The notes beneath the pieces are model-generated. The model saw nothing but the letters and a program-made list of their open reading frames with translations. It was not told where the DNA came from and searched no databases. Both the position numbers and the translations under genes were made by a program. DNA of 64,000 bases from JBBDIX01 sp050486225 (GTDB lineage: Bacteria; Actinomycetota; Nitriliruptoria; Nitriliruptorales; Nitriliruptoraceae), in NCBI GenBank assembly GCA_050486225.1, contig JBJHCV010000004.1:124001-188000 (forward strand), in the 5' to 3' direction. Positions 9,328 to 17,942 of the stretch are shown here, in pieces (within the stretch, counting starts at the first letter, position 1; every line of letters begins with the position of its first letter).

Positions 9328-10406
9328 TGGACCTTCGTCGTGTCGCTGCGATCCTGCGCAAGGACCTGCGCCTCGGACCTCGCTCCCCCCTGTTGCTGTG
9401 GGCGCTGGTCATCCCCCTGCTGCTGACGGTGCTCGTGCGGGGAGTGTTCGGTGAACTGTTCGCCGGGGAGCCCCGCCTCGGGGTCGTCGACGAGGGCGAC
9501 TCGGCCGTCGTGGAGGTCCTGCGTGACCTGGGCGGCGTGCGGCTCACCCTGCTCGACGATCCTGACGAACTCGCCGACCTCGTTGCCGACCACCGACTCG
9601 ACGCCGGGCTGGTGCTGCCCGTGGGCGTCGACGACCGGGTACGCGCCGGAGAGGCCCCCGCCATCCGCGCCTGGCTCGCCGGCGGGAGCGGACCGGAGGC
9701 CCGCGCACTGGTCCTCGTGCGCACCCTCGAGGCGTTCCGGACCGTGGCCGGCGACGTGTCGACGGTGGAGGTCACCTTCGAGGAACTGGGCGACACGTCG
9801 CTGCCGCTCGACCTGCGCCTGCTCCCCCTGCTGGTGATGTACGCCGTCGCGATCCCCGGCGGCATGGTGCCGGCGTCGAGCCTCGTGGAGGAGAAGGAGC
9901 GCGGCACGCTCGCCTCGCTGCTCGCCACACCGACCTCGATGCGGGAGGTGCTGTTCGCCAAGGGGCTGCTGGGTGTGCTGCTGGCCGTCGCCGCGGGTCT
10001 GGCGACCCTGCTGCTCAACGACGCGTTCGGTGTCTCGCCCACCGCCGTGGTGCTCGCCGTGCTGGTCGGCGCGACGATGATGGCCAGCATCGGGCTCGTG
10101 ATGGGGGCGTGGTCACCCGACATGACGACCATGTTCACGGCGTGGAAGGCCGGTGGGATGGTGATCTTCCTGCCGGCGATCTTCTTCATCTGGCCGCAGC
10201 TGCCGTCGTGGCCGGGACGGCTGATGCCTGCCTGGTACTTCCTGCACCCGGCGTACGCCGTGGGGGTCGAGGGGGCCGGGCTCACGGACGTCGCCGGTGA
10301 ACTCGCGATCGGCGCAGGCATCGTGCTCGCGCTCGTGCCGGTCGTGCTCGCCGCGGGCCGGCGGGCCGAACGCCGCCTGTTCGCGGGCGCACCGACCCGC
10401 CGCTGA
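9327..10406 (+). CDS. ABC-2 type permease subunit 2
   Basis: A 359-aa membrane protein starting at the ATG that shares one base with the previous stop (TGATG). It repeats the layout of its neighbour: AAILRKDLRLG at the N-terminus, one helix, an extracytoplasmic region of about 130 residues, then five to six helices containing GGMVPASSLVEEKERGTL. That EEKE(R)GT segment is a hallmark of ABC-2 permeases. Two different permeases with one ATPase imply a heterodimeric membrane channel. A hairpin that may terminate transcription follows directly. Confidence 0.83.
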   Translation: MDLRRVAAILRKDLRLGPRSPLLLWALVIPLLLTVLVRGVFGELFAGEPRLGVVDEGDSAVVEVLRDLGGVRLTLLDDPDELADLVADHRLDAGLVLPVGVDDRVRAGEAPAIRAWLAGGSGPEARALVLVRTLEAFRTVAGDVSTVEVTFEELGDTSLPLDLRLLPLLVMYAVAIPGGMVPASSLVEEKERGTLASLLATPTSMREVLFAKGLLGVLLAVAAGLATLLLNDAFGVSPTAVVLAVLVGATMMASIGLVMGAWSPDMTTMFTAWKAGGMVIFLPAIFFIWPQLPSWPGRLMPAWYFLHPAYAVGVEGAGLTDVAGELAIGAGIVLALVPVVLAAGRRAERRLFAGAPTRR

Positions 10407-10440
10407 CCGTGCCCCGGGGCGAGGTCGCCGACGGGCACGG
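10407..10440. terminator. Hairpin between convergent genes (candidate bidirectional terminator)
   Basis: CCGTGCCC at 10407-10414 can pair with GGGCACGG at 10433-10440 across an 18-nt loop. An outer pair TGACCGT (10404-10410) / ACGGTCA (10448-10454) is an alternative fold. It sits between the convergent ABC operon and lipoprotein gene. There is no T-tract, as is common in very GC-rich actinobacteria. Confidence 0.4.
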
Positions 10441-10451
10441 GGCGGTCACGG

Positions 10452-11039
10452 TCAGTAGTCGTACCCGCCGGGAGCGGATCCTCCGCTGCCCGCCGGTTCG
10501 GGTCCGGTCGCGGCGTCGTCACCGCGGATCACGGTGCCGTCGGCGGCGATGACCCACCACACGTCCTGGACGCCCTGTCCGGTCACGTCGCCGGGAGATC
10601 CGTCTCCCGCCCACAGGTACAGAGGCCAACCGTCGTAGGTCACCTGTTCGCTTCCGTCGGGGTGCGTCGCCGTGCCGAGCAGTCCGGCGTCGACCCCGTC
10701 GCCGGCGACCGGCGCGTCCTCGACCAGCGGCGGCCACGACGCGGCGCACGCGTCCACGCACGTGCCCGGACCCTGCGCGTCCGGATCGAACACGTACAGC
10801 GTCATGCCGTTGGCGTCGACCAGCACGTCACCGAGGGAGGTCGAGGCGACGGCGACCGTCGCCTCGCCGGTCGCGGGGTCGTCTGCGGGCGCCGGGTCGT
10901 CGGTCGGCGGCGGATCGCCGGCCGGATCCGGCACGGCCTCGGGTGCGTCGGAGGTGGCCTGGTCACCCGGCCCGCAGGCCGCGAGCAGCGCGAGCAGCGC
11001 CACGACGGCCAGTGTGGGGCGTGGATGGAGACGGTCCAT
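10452..11039 (-). CDS. Secreted lipoprotein with two 'YxFxxD'-type repeats (COG4315-like)
   Basis: A 195-aa lipoprotein: a signal peptide ends in the lipobox LLAAC with the lipidated Cys at residue 22, followed by a Pro/Asp-rich linker (to about residue 60). Two copies of the secreted-repeat motif follow, seen as GMTLYVFDPD with a CVDACAASWPPL stretch, and GWPLYLWAGD. This matches the family of actinobacterial lipoproteins with a conserved Yx(F/W/Y)xxD motif, whose function is not established. It lies 17 bp downstream of the anti-sigma gene on the same strand, so it is probably in the sigma operon and a likely member of its regulon. Confidence 0.82.
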   Translation of the reverse strand: MDRLHPRPTLAVVALLALLAACGPGDQATSDAPEAVPDPAGDPPPTDDPAPADDPATGEATVAVASTSLGDVLVDANGMTLYVFDPDAQGPGTCVDACAASWPPLVEDAPVAGDGVDAGLLGTATHPDGSEQVTYDGWPLYLWAGDGSPGDVTGQGVQDVWWVIAADGTVIRGDDAATGPEPAGSGGSAPGGYDY

Positions 11040-11056
11040 GGTGTGTTCCCTCCTGC

Positions 11057-11737
11057 TCAGAGTCGGGGCACGGTCGCACGCACGACCGTCGGTCCGGCGT
11101 GTGCGGGATCACGCCAGTCGGGTTCGGCGGTCACCCAGAAGCTGCGGTAGTCGTCGAGGGTCCCGTCCACCGGGAGGGCGACGAGCACCTGTCCAGCGTC
11201 GGGTTCGAGCTGGCCGAGGCTGACGATCCGTCCGTCGACCCGGTACAGCCACGCCTCGTAGACCGCGGGTTCGGCGAGTTCCGGCAGGCGCTCCAGGTCC
11301 AGGCGCACCACCACGCGGTCGCCGGTGACCTCGTAGGCGATCGACCCGTCGACGTCGTAGGGCTCGACCGCCGTCGCCGCGACGCTCACCGTCACCGGAC
11401 CCCCGGTGATCACGGTGCCGAGGACACCGCCGACCAGCAGCGCCACCGTCGCGCACACGACCAGGACGGGTACGAACCGCCGGGTCATGCGCCGACGCAC
11501 GGCGTCGGCGACCACGGCGTCCCGGATCCGGCCCGGGACGGACACCGGGCGCTCGTGCGCCACGTGCAGCAGGCCGACGAGCCCTTCCAGCGCCTCGAAC
11601 TCCTCGCGACAGCCAGGGCACGTCGCGAGCCACTGCTCGACGTCGGGGCGATCGTCGTCGTCCAGGCAACCCAGCGCGTGACCCGCCAGCAGCTGGCGGT
11701 CGTGCGGGCAGTCGACCTCGGCGTCGGTCACGGTCAT
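11057..11737 (-). CDS. Anti-sigma factor, RskA-like
   Basis: A 226-aa membrane protein that should bind and hold the ECF sigma factor encoded just upstream. The N-terminal cytoplasmic zinc-binding-like anti-sigma domain (residues 1-55) has CPGC at 40-43, but the His usually four residues before the first Cys is Trp36, so metal binding may be lost or altered. One transmembrane helix spans about 88-112. The C-terminal extracytoplasmic part (113-226) resembles the RskA domain, with VYEAWLYRVDG and LGQLEPDAG. The ATG at 11737 overlaps the sigma gene stop (ATGA), a strict coupling expected for a sigma/anti-sigma pair. Release by regulated proteolysis is the family rule, inferred here. Confidence 0.85.
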   Translation of the reverse strand: MTVTDAEVDCPHDRQLLAGHALGCLDDDDRPDVEQWLATCPGCREEFEALEGLVGLLHVAHERPVSVPGRIRDAVVADAVRRRMTRRFVPVLVVCATVALLVGGVLGTVITGGPVTVSVAATAVEPYDVDGSIAYEVTGDRVVVRLDLERLPELAEPAVYEAWLYRVDGRIVSLGQLEPDAGQVLVALPVDGTLDDYRSFWVTAEPDWRDPAHAGPTVVRATVPRL

Positions 11738-12336
11738 CGCTCCAGTCCGAGTTCGTCGCACGCCAGGCCGAAGGCGCGCAGGGCGTAGTGCATCCGGGAC
11801 TTCACGGTTCCCACGGGCAGCCCGAGCCGCGTCGCGATCTCCGTCTGGCGCAGCCCACGCAGGTGGGCGAGTTCCAGGACCTCCCGGTGTTCGGGGCTCA
11901 GCCGGTCGAGGGCTGCACGCACGAGGCCTGCGGTGAGCAGGCGGTCGAGTTCGTCGACCGGGTCGGCCACCGGGGTCGACGCGCCGTCGAGGGGCGCACC
12001 AGCACGCGCGTCCACCGGTTCGGGTGCGGCGGGCAGGGGACCCGGGGGCCGGCGCGAACGCCCTCGGTGCAGGTCCACGATCCTCGTGCGGGCGATCTGG
12101 AACACCCACGTGCGGACGCTGGCCCGCTCGGGGTCGTAGCGGGTGGACAGGCGCCACACCGACGTCATGACGTCCTGCACCAGCTGCTCGGCCAGGTCAC
12201 GATCACCGAGTCGTCGCAGGGCGAACCCGTACAGCGGCGGCGCGAACAGGTCGTAGAGAGCACCCAACGCCCGCTCGTCCCCGTTCGAGACACGTTCGAC
12301 GAGTTGCGCAGGGTCAGCCGCGGTTCGGTCCAGCAC
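11734..12336 (-). CDS. ECF RNA polymerase sigma factor, SigK-like
   Basis: A 200-aa ECF sigma factor. Region 2 covers about residues 20-90 (LYDLFAPPLYGFALRRLGD ending in the FQIART helix). Region 4 covers about 135-190 (LSPEHREVLELAHLRGLRQTEIA and GLPVGTVKSRMHYALRA). A Pro/Ala-rich linker joins them. The GTG at 12336 is chosen because GAGG lies about 7 nt upstream and the protein starts just before region 2. The open frame extends further 5' but overlaps the likely promoter. It is paired with an RskA-type anti-sigma factor. Confidence 0.88.
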   Translation of the reverse strand: MLDRTAADPAQLVERVSNGDERALGALYDLFAPPLYGFALRRLGDRDLAEQLVQDVMTSVWRLSTRYDPERASVRTWVFQIARTRIVDLHRGRSRRPPGPLPAAPEPVDARAGAPLDGASTPVADPVDELDRLLTAGLVRAALDRLSPEHREVLELAHLRGLRQTEIATRLGLPVGTVKSRMHYALRAFGLACDELGLER

Positions 12337-12382
12337 GCCTGCACCTCGATCCCGTGACGTCGCGGGCGTCTCCCACCCCCGG

Positions 12383-12409
12383 TATACGCCAACGACGCGG
12401 GGAAGGTTC
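12383..12409 (-). promoter_or_regulatory. Candidate ECF-type promoter of the sigma/anti-sigma/lipoprotein operon
   Basis: On the minus strand a GAACC element (12405-12409) is followed after 16 nt by CGTATA (12383-12388), about 45 bp before the sigma GTG. GAAC at -35 with CGTA/CGTT at -10 is the usual layout of ECF promoters, so the sigma factor may drive its own operon. The spacing and elements are seen; autoregulation is inferred. Confidence 0.5.
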
Positions 12410-12496
12410 ACCGAAACCGGTGCCCGTTCGCCACCGCGGGCGGTCATGTGGTCTGATTGGACCCCGATGTCACCGAGAACGACAGGCAGGGCAGCA

Positions 12497-14179
12497 ATGG
12501 CGGACCCCAGGCACAAGAGTCGCGACGTCACCGAGGGCTACGAGCGCGCACCGGCCCGCGCGATGCTGCGGGCCATCGGCATGGGCGACGACGACTGGAG
12601 CAGGCCCCAGGTCGGAGTCGTGTCGTCCTGGAACGAGGTCACGCCCTGCAACCTGCCGCTCGACCGCCTCGCCAAGCAGTCGAAGCTGGGGGTGCACGCC
12701 GCCGGCGGCTTCCCGATCGAGTTCGTGACGATCGCGGTGTCCGACGGGATCGCGATGGGCCACGAGGGCATGCGCGCGTCGCTGGTGTCCCGCGAGGTCA
12801 TCGCCGACTCGGTCGAGACGGTGATGCACGCCGAGCGGTTCGACGGGATGGTCACGTTCGCCGGCTGCGACAAGTCGCTGCCGGGGATGGCCATGGCTGC
12901 GGCACGACTCGACGTGCCGAGCGTGTTCCTGTACGGGGGGTCGATCCTGCCCGGCCACCACGACGGTCACGACATCACCATCCAGGACGTCTTCGAGGCC
13001 GTCGGGGCACGAGGACGCGACCAGATCGACGACGAGGAGCTCGCCGCGATCGAACGGGCTGCGTGCCCCGGCGAGGGGTCCTGCGGCGGCATGTTCACCG
13101 CCAACACGATGGCCTCGGCCATCGAGGCCCTTGGCCTCGCCCTTCCCGGCACCTCGTCCGCCCCCGCACCGGACCCGCGCCGCGACGAGTACGCGTACCG
13201 GTCGGGCGAGGTCGTCGTCGCCGCGATCAACGAGGGTCTGACGGCCCGACGGATCATCACCCGCGAGGCCCTGGAGAACGCGATCAGCGTCGTGATGGCC
13301 GTCGGTGGATCGACCAACGCGGTACTGCACCTGCTGGCCATCGCCCGAGAGGCGGAGGTGGACCTCACACTCGACGACTTCGACCGGATCGGCCGGCGCG
13401 TTCCCCACATCGCGGACACGAAGCCCGGCGGCCGCTACGTCATGAACGACCTCGATCGCATCGGCGGCGTGCCCGTCGTGCTCAGGGCCCTGCTCGACGC
13501 CGACCTGCTGCACGGAGACGCACTGACCGTGACCGGCCGCACCCTCGGCGAGGAACTCGAGGCGATGGACGTCCCGGCACCAGACGGCGACATCGTGCAC
13601 CCGCTCGACGATCCGGTCCACGTCGACGGCGGTCTGGCGATCCTGCGCGGTTCGCTCGCTCCGGAGGGCTGCGTGGTCAAGGTGGCCGGGCTGACCGCGG
13701 GCCAGCAGGTCTTCGAGGGCCCCGCGCGTGTGTTCGACGGAGAGCAGGACGCGATGGCGGCGGTGCTCACGGGCGGAATCGTCGACGGCGACGTGATCGT
13801 CATCCGTTACGAGGGCCCCAAGGGCGGCCCCGGCATGCGTGAGATGCTGGCCGTCACCTCCGCGGTGAAGGGCGCCGGACTCGGCTCGACGGTGGCGCTG
13901 CTCACCGACGGACGATTCTCCGGCGCGACCCACGGCTTCTCGATCGGTCACATCGCGCCGGAGGCGACCGACGGCGGCCCGATCGCGTTCGTGCACGAGG
14001 GCGACACGATCCGCATCGACGTGCCCCAGCGTCGCATCGACGTGCTCGTCGACGACGCGGAGCTCGCACGTCGTCGCGAGGGCTGGGAACCGCTGCCGCC
14101 GCGCTACACCCGCGGGGTGCTCGCCAAGTACGCACGGACCGTGCGGTCCGCCTCGGAGGGCGCGACGACCAGCGTCTGA
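12497..14179 (+). CDS. ilvD: Dihydroxy-acid dehydratase
   Basis: Catalyses the dehydration of 2,3-dihydroxy-isovalerate and 2,3-dihydroxy-3-methylvalerate in valine, isoleucine and pantothenate synthesis. It has 560 aa, the usual length. The Fe-S cluster cysteines lie in AGCDKSLPGM and GSCGGMFTANTM. The C-terminal barrel motif YEGPKGGPGMREML is intact, as is DGRFSGATHGFSIGH. The ATG at 12497 gives the canonical start MADPRHKSR; upstream in-frame codons at 12446 give no conserved sequence. It is divergent from the sigma operon and stands apart from other ilv genes. Confidence 0.96.
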   Translation: MADPRHKSRDVTEGYERAPARAMLRAIGMGDDDWSRPQVGVVSSWNEVTPCNLPLDRLAKQSKLGVHAAGGFPIEFVTIAVSDGIAMGHEGMRASLVSREVIADSVETVMHAERFDGMVTFAGCDKSLPGMAMAAARLDVPSVFLYGGSILPGHHDGHDITIQDVFEAVGARGRDQIDDEELAAIERAACPGEGSCGGMFTANTMASAIEALGLALPGTSSAPAPDPRRDEYAYRSGEVVVAAINEGLTARRIITREALENAISVVMAVGGSTNAVLHLLAIAREAEVDLTLDDFDRIGRRVPHIADTKPGGRYVMNDLDRIGGVPVVLRALLDADLLHGDALTVTGRTLGEELEAMDVPAPDGDIVHPLDDPVHVDGGLAILRGSLAPEGCVVKVAGLTAGQQVFEGPARVFDGEQDAMAAVLTGGIVDGDVIVIRYEGPKGGPGMREMLAVTSAVKGAGLGSTVALLTDGRFSGATHGFSIGHIAPEATDGGPIAFVHEGDTIRIDVPQRRIDVLVDDAELARRREGWEPLPPRYTRGVLAKYARTVRSASEGATTSV

Positions 14180-14193
14180 CGCCTGGAGGCGAC

Positions 14194-14697
14194 GTGCAGT
14201 TCGACGAACTGAGGTTCGTGTGTCAGCAGGCGGCACTCGACCTGCTGCGCACCCGCGGGCGTCCGCTGCCGCCCACGATCGTGCTCCCGGGTCCGGAACG
14301 GACCTCGCTGCTGACCCTGCCCGACTTCCCCGACGAGGACGAGGACCGACACGCGATCCTCGTCCAGCTCGCGTTCGACCGGGTCACCACGCCTCGTGTG
14401 CCGTGCTGGGGGTTCGTCGCCGAGGCCGAGACGGCCGACGGTGACGTCGTCGTCGTGGTCTACGGAGCGCGGCGTCACCCGCCGCACCTGACCGCCGCAC
14501 GGGTGACCGGCGACGCCACCCTCGACGAGTTCGTCGCCGAGGAACCGCTCGACCCCACGGCGATGCCGTTCCTCCACCCGCTCCAGCACGCCGTCGACTC
14601 GCTCAGTGGCGAGGGCGACGTGTTCGACCTGATCGACCCGAAACGGGCGACTGGCACGGCGCACCCGGGTCACGAACCCGGAGGACACCAGCACTGA
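14194..14697 (+). CDS. Hypothetical acidic protein
   Basis: A 167-aa soluble protein that I do not recognise. It starts at GTG with a GGAGG 5 nt upstream, 14 bp after ilvD, so it may be co-transcribed with it. There is no signal peptide or membrane helix. A central segment alternates hydrophobic strands (AILVQLAF, VPCWGFVAEAE, VVVVVYGARR), suggesting a small alpha/beta or beta-sheet fold. A Leu/Pro-rich stretch lies near residues 25-45. Codon usage matches the neighbours, so it looks like a real gene. No function is assigned. Confidence 0.7.
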   Translation: MQFDELRFVCQQAALDLLRTRGRPLPPTIVLPGPERTSLLTLPDFPDEDEDRHAILVQLAFDRVTTPRVPCWGFVAEAETADGDVVVVVYGARRHPPHLTAARVTGDATLDEFVAEEPLDPTAMPFLHPLQHAVDSLSGEGDVFDLIDPKRATGTAHPGHEPGGHQH

Positions 14698-14722
14698 CGT
14701 CGCCCGGTGGTCGCGGCGTCCT

Positions 14723-15289
14723 TCACCGGATGCCCGCGGCCCCGGCGACCCGGCCGTACCAGTCGGCGAGGCTGTCGACGGTCTCGTGGGCGTTGAGCCC
14801 GCTGGGGTTGGGCACCACCCACACCTGTGCACCACCGATCGACGTGTCCTGCAGACCGAGTCCCGCACGGCGTGCGCCGAACGCCGTGCGGTACGCGGTC
14901 ACGCCGGCGATCGCCACGACCCGTGGCCGCCAGTCCTCGATGCGCGCCACGAGCCTGACCGCGCCGTCGCGCAGTTCCTCGTCGGTCAGCTCCGAGGCCC
15001 GGGCGGTCGCACGTGCGACGAGGTTCGTGATGGCGATGCCTCGCGCGAGGAGTTCCGCGCGGCCTGCGTCGTCGAGCCCGGCCACCCGGTCGAGTTCCGA
15101 CGCGGTGAGCCCGGCGCGGTACAGCGCCGGGTAGAACCGGTTCGTGGGATGGGCGAAGTGGGTCTGGGTCGCCGCCGTCCACAGTCCCGGGTTGATCCCG
15201 ACGAACAGCAGCCGTGGCGGCTCGTCGCCGATCAGGTCCGGAACGGTCGCGTCGCGGTACCCCTCGAGTTCGGCACGGGTGAACGTCAC
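14723..15289 (-). CDS. mug: G/U mismatch-specific uracil-DNA glycosylase (Mug/TDG family)
   Basis: A 188-aa DNA-repair enzyme expected to remove uracil or thymine mispaired with guanine. The active-site motif LLFVGINPGLWTA lies near residues 27-39, with Asn as the water-activating residue of the Mug family. The second motif WVVPNPSGLNAHET (about residues 155-168) is the DNA-intercalating loop. Length matches Mug. The GTG start overlaps the stop of the upstream CNNM gene by GTGA, placing this gene last in a tetR-CNNM-CNNM-mug operon. Confidence 0.88.
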   Translation of the reverse strand: MTFTRAELEGYRDATVPDLIGDEPPRLLFVGINPGLWTAATQTHFAHPTNRFYPALYRAGLTASELDRVAGLDDAGRAELLARGIAITNLVARATARASELTDEELRDGAVRLVARIEDWRPRVVAIAGVTAYRTAFGARRAGLGLQDTSIGGAQVWVVPNPSGLNAHETVDSLADWYGRVAGAAGIR

Positions 15290-16632
15290 GCGTCGTCGCT
15301 CGCGCGATCGAGGCCCGCCGGCGCGTGCACCCGCACCTCCCCGGCCCGGCGACGGTCGAGGTGCAGGACCTCGAGCCGCCAGCCGTCGTCGGTGACCACC
15401 TCGTCACCGGCCTCGAGCAGTCGACCCAGCCGTTCCACGAGCCAACCCGACACCGTCTCGGAGGTCCCCTCGGCGAGTGCGAGGCCGGTGAGCGCCTCGA
15501 GCTCGTCCCTTCGCAGGGTCCCCGGCACCGTCCACGTGTCGCGTGTACGCCGAACCGGGGACTCGTCGTCGAACTCGTCGGCGATGTCCCCGACGAGTTC
15601 CTCGATGACGTCCTCGAGCGCGAGCAGGCCGGCCGTGCCCCCGTACTCGTCGACGACCAGCACCAGGTGTCGCCGGTCCTCGAGCATCTCGAACAGCAAC
15701 TGTTCGAGATCGCGTGTCTCCGGCACCGCGGAGATCGGACGCAGCAGGTCTCCCAGCGTGAGCCCGTCGGGGTCCTCGTGCACGAGGGCGTCCTTGACGT
15801 GCACGAGCCCGACGATGTCGTCGAGGTCGCCGTGGTAGACGGGCACGCGGGTGTGTCCGGTGTCACGCGCGAGGGCGAACAGTTCGTCGACCCCGGCGGT
15901 GTCGGCCAGCGCCACCAGGTCGACCCGTGGGGTCATCGCCGCCTCTGCGTCGATCGATCCGAGGTTCAGGGCGGCACCGGCCATGCGGGCGTCCTGCGCA
16001 GAGATCGTCCCGTGTTCATGGGACTCGGTGAGCACCAGGGCCAGTTCCTCCGGCGTGTGGACCAGTCGGTGCTCGGCGACCGGTTCGACGCGCAGCACCC
16101 ACAGCACTCCCCGCGCGGCAAGTGTGAGCAGGGCGGTCAGGGGGCGGAACACCGCGATGAACACGGCGAACGGTCGGGCGAGCGCCAGCGCGACCGCTTC
16201 GGGCCGTGCGATCGCGAGGTTCTTCGGGGCCATGTCGCCGAGCACCATGTGGAGGAACACCACCACCCCGAGCCCGAGGGTCACGGCCGCCACGGGGACC
16301 ACCGCCGCGGACAGTCCCCAGCGTTCGAACCAGTGCCCGAGCACGTTGACCACCGCCGGTTCCGCGATGGCGCCGAGCCCGAGCGCGCTCATCGTCGCGC
16401 CGAGCTGCGCTCCCGCGAACGTCGTCGGCAGGTCGGACAGCGCACGCAGCGCGAACCGGGCCCGACGGTCACCGGCCTCGCCGGCGTGCTCGATGCGGGT
16501 CCGGCGACTCGCGAGCAGGGCGATCTCGGTCGCGGTGAACGCGCCGTTGACCGCCAACAGCACGAGGCCGACGACCAGCGCCCACGGACTGAACACGCCC
16601 GTGAACGTCTCGGTGGACGCCACGGCGATCAC
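15286..16632 (-). CDS. CNNM/CorC-family (hemolysin-like) membrane protein 1
   Basis: A 448-aa protein with an N-terminal DUF21/CNNM membrane domain (about residues 1-200, 3-4 helices, motifs VNGAFTATEIALL and LGDMAPKNLAI). A pair of CBS domains follows (about 220-340, with HTRVPVYHGDLDDIVGLVHVKD) and then a C-terminal CorC/HlyC domain (about 360-440). The family is linked to Mg2+/Co2+ export or homeostasis in bacteria. It overlaps both neighbours by GTGA: a paralogue upstream and mug downstream. It is about the same size as its tandem partner, so the two may form a heteromer. Confidence 0.88.
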   Translation of the reverse strand: MIAVASTETFTGVFSPWALVVGLVLLAVNGAFTATEIALLASRRTRIEHAGEAGDRRARFALRALSDLPTTFAGAQLGATMSALGLGAIAEPAVVNVLGHWFERWGLSAAVVPVAAVTLGLGVVVFLHMVLGDMAPKNLAIARPEAVALALARPFAVFIAVFRPLTALLTLAARGVLWVLRVEPVAEHRLVHTPEELALVLTESHEHGTISAQDARMAGAALNLGSIDAEAAMTPRVDLVALADTAGVDELFALARDTGHTRVPVYHGDLDDIVGLVHVKDALVHEDPDGLTLGDLLRPISAVPETRDLEQLLFEMLEDRRHLVLVVDEYGGTAGLLALEDVIEELVGDIADEFDDESPVRRTRDTWTVPGTLRRDELEALTGLALAEGTSETVSGWLVERLGRLLEAGDEVVTDDGWRLEVLHLDRRRAGEVRVHAPAGLDRASDDA

Positions 16633-17942
16633 CGTTCACCACCCGTCAGCTGGACGGCCACCTCGGTGATGCGCGCACCACTGGTCGCGGTGACCGTGAT
16701 CGTCGCCGCGTCCGTCGTCACCGACTCGCCGACCTCCGGGATGTGCCCCAGCGCGTCGAGGACGTGGCCGGCGACGGTCTCGTAGGGCCCCTCTGGCAGT
16801 TCGACCCCGACGAGCCGGGCGAGCTGGTCGACCCGCATCGCGCCGGACACGAGGTGGCGACGCGGCCCCGCGCGTCGCACGACGCGCGCCCGTCGGTCGA
16901 ACTCGTCGGAGATGTCCCCGACGAGCCGTTCGACGACGTCCTCCACGGTGACGATGCCGGCGGTCGTGCCGTGCTCGTCGACGACGAGCGAGAACGTGCG
17001 CTGCTCGCGTCGCAACAGGGCGAGCAGTTGCGGCAGCCGGGCCGCCTCGGGCACGGTGAGCACGTCGACGGCGACCGCTCCGACGGTCGTCGACGCGTGT
17101 TGGTCCACCGGCACGGCGAGCAGGTCCTTGACGTGCACGGTGCCGACGAAGTCGTCGGTGCCCGTGACGCGTACCGGGAACCGACTGTGGCCGGTCTCGC
17201 GCGCGACGCGGCGCAGGTCCTCGAGGGTGTCGGTGTCCAGCAGGGCAACCACGTCGGGGCGAGGAACCATCACCTCCACCACCCGCACGTCCCCGAGCTC
17301 GATCGCCCGTCCGAGCAGTTCGGTCTGCACCTCGCTGAGGCTGCCGTGCGCGCCGGACGCGGCCACGATCCGCGAGAGTTCGTCGAGCGAACGGCCCCGT
17401 TCGAGTTCGTCGGCGACCTCGATGCGGAACAGCCGCCGGGCGACCGCCGCCGCGCTCGCGTCGAACACGACGATGACCGGCCGCAGCAGCCAACCGAACA
17501 GCCGGGTCGCGGGGGTGAGCGCCAACGACACCGCGACGGGACTGGCCATCGCCACGTTCTTGGGCACCAGTTCGCCGACCACGACCTGGACGAGGGTCGA
17601 CAGCAGCAGCGCGGCCGTCACGGAGATCGCCAGCGACGTCTGCTCCGGGATCCCGACCAGCGCGAGCAGCGGACGGATGAGCACGTCACCGATGGCGCGG
17701 TCGGCGATGTACCCGACGACCAGCGACGACACCGTGATGCCGAACTGGGCGACGGACAGGGCGAACGACAGGTCCTGCAGTTCTGCGAGCACGGCGCGAG
17801 CACGCCTGCCGCCGGCGGCCGCACGTTCCTCGATCGTTGATCTCGGGACGGTGACCAGCGCGAACTCGGCCGCGACGAACACCCCGTTGACGAGGATGAG
17901 CGCGGCGACCGCGGCGAGCAGTGCGAGCGAGTTCACGGTCAC
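16629..17942 (-). CDS. CNNM/CorC-family (hemolysin-like) membrane protein 2
   Basis: A 437-aa paralogue of the adjacent gene with the same order: CNNM/DUF21 membrane domain (motifs VNGVFVAAEFALV and VGELVPKNVAM), paired CBS domains (GHSRFPVRVTGTDDFVGTVHVKD) and a C-terminal CorC/HlyC domain. Tandem CNNM pairs are common in actinobacteria. It follows the TetR gene with a GTGA overlap and precedes CNNM1 in the same way. Likely role: divalent-cation homeostasis at the inner membrane, from family knowledge only. Confidence 0.88.
   Translation of the reverse strand: MTVNSLALLAAVAALILVNGVFVAAEFALVTVPRSTIEERAAAGGRRARAVLAELQDLSFALSVAQFGITVSSLVVGYIADRAIGDVLIRPLLALVGIPEQTSLAISVTAALLLSTLVQVVVGELVPKNVAMASPVAVSLALTPATRLFGWLLRPVIVVFDASAAAVARRLFRIEVADELERGRSLDELSRIVAASGAHGSLSEVQTELLGRAIELGDVRVVEVMVPRPDVVALLDTDTLEDLRRVARETGHSRFPVRVTGTDDFVGTVHVKDLLAVPVDQHASTTVGAVAVDVLTVPEAARLPQLLALLRREQRTFSLVVDEHGTTAGIVTVEDVVERLVGDISDEFDRRARVVRRAGPRRHLVSGAMRVDQLARLVGVELPEGPYETVAGHVLDALGHIPEVGESVTTDAATITVTATSGARITEVAVQLTGGER

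Noticed and set aside
12337..12496. T-box or attenuator leader for ilvD
   Set aside because: No T-box signature, leader peptide or terminator hairpin is visible in the short 5' region.
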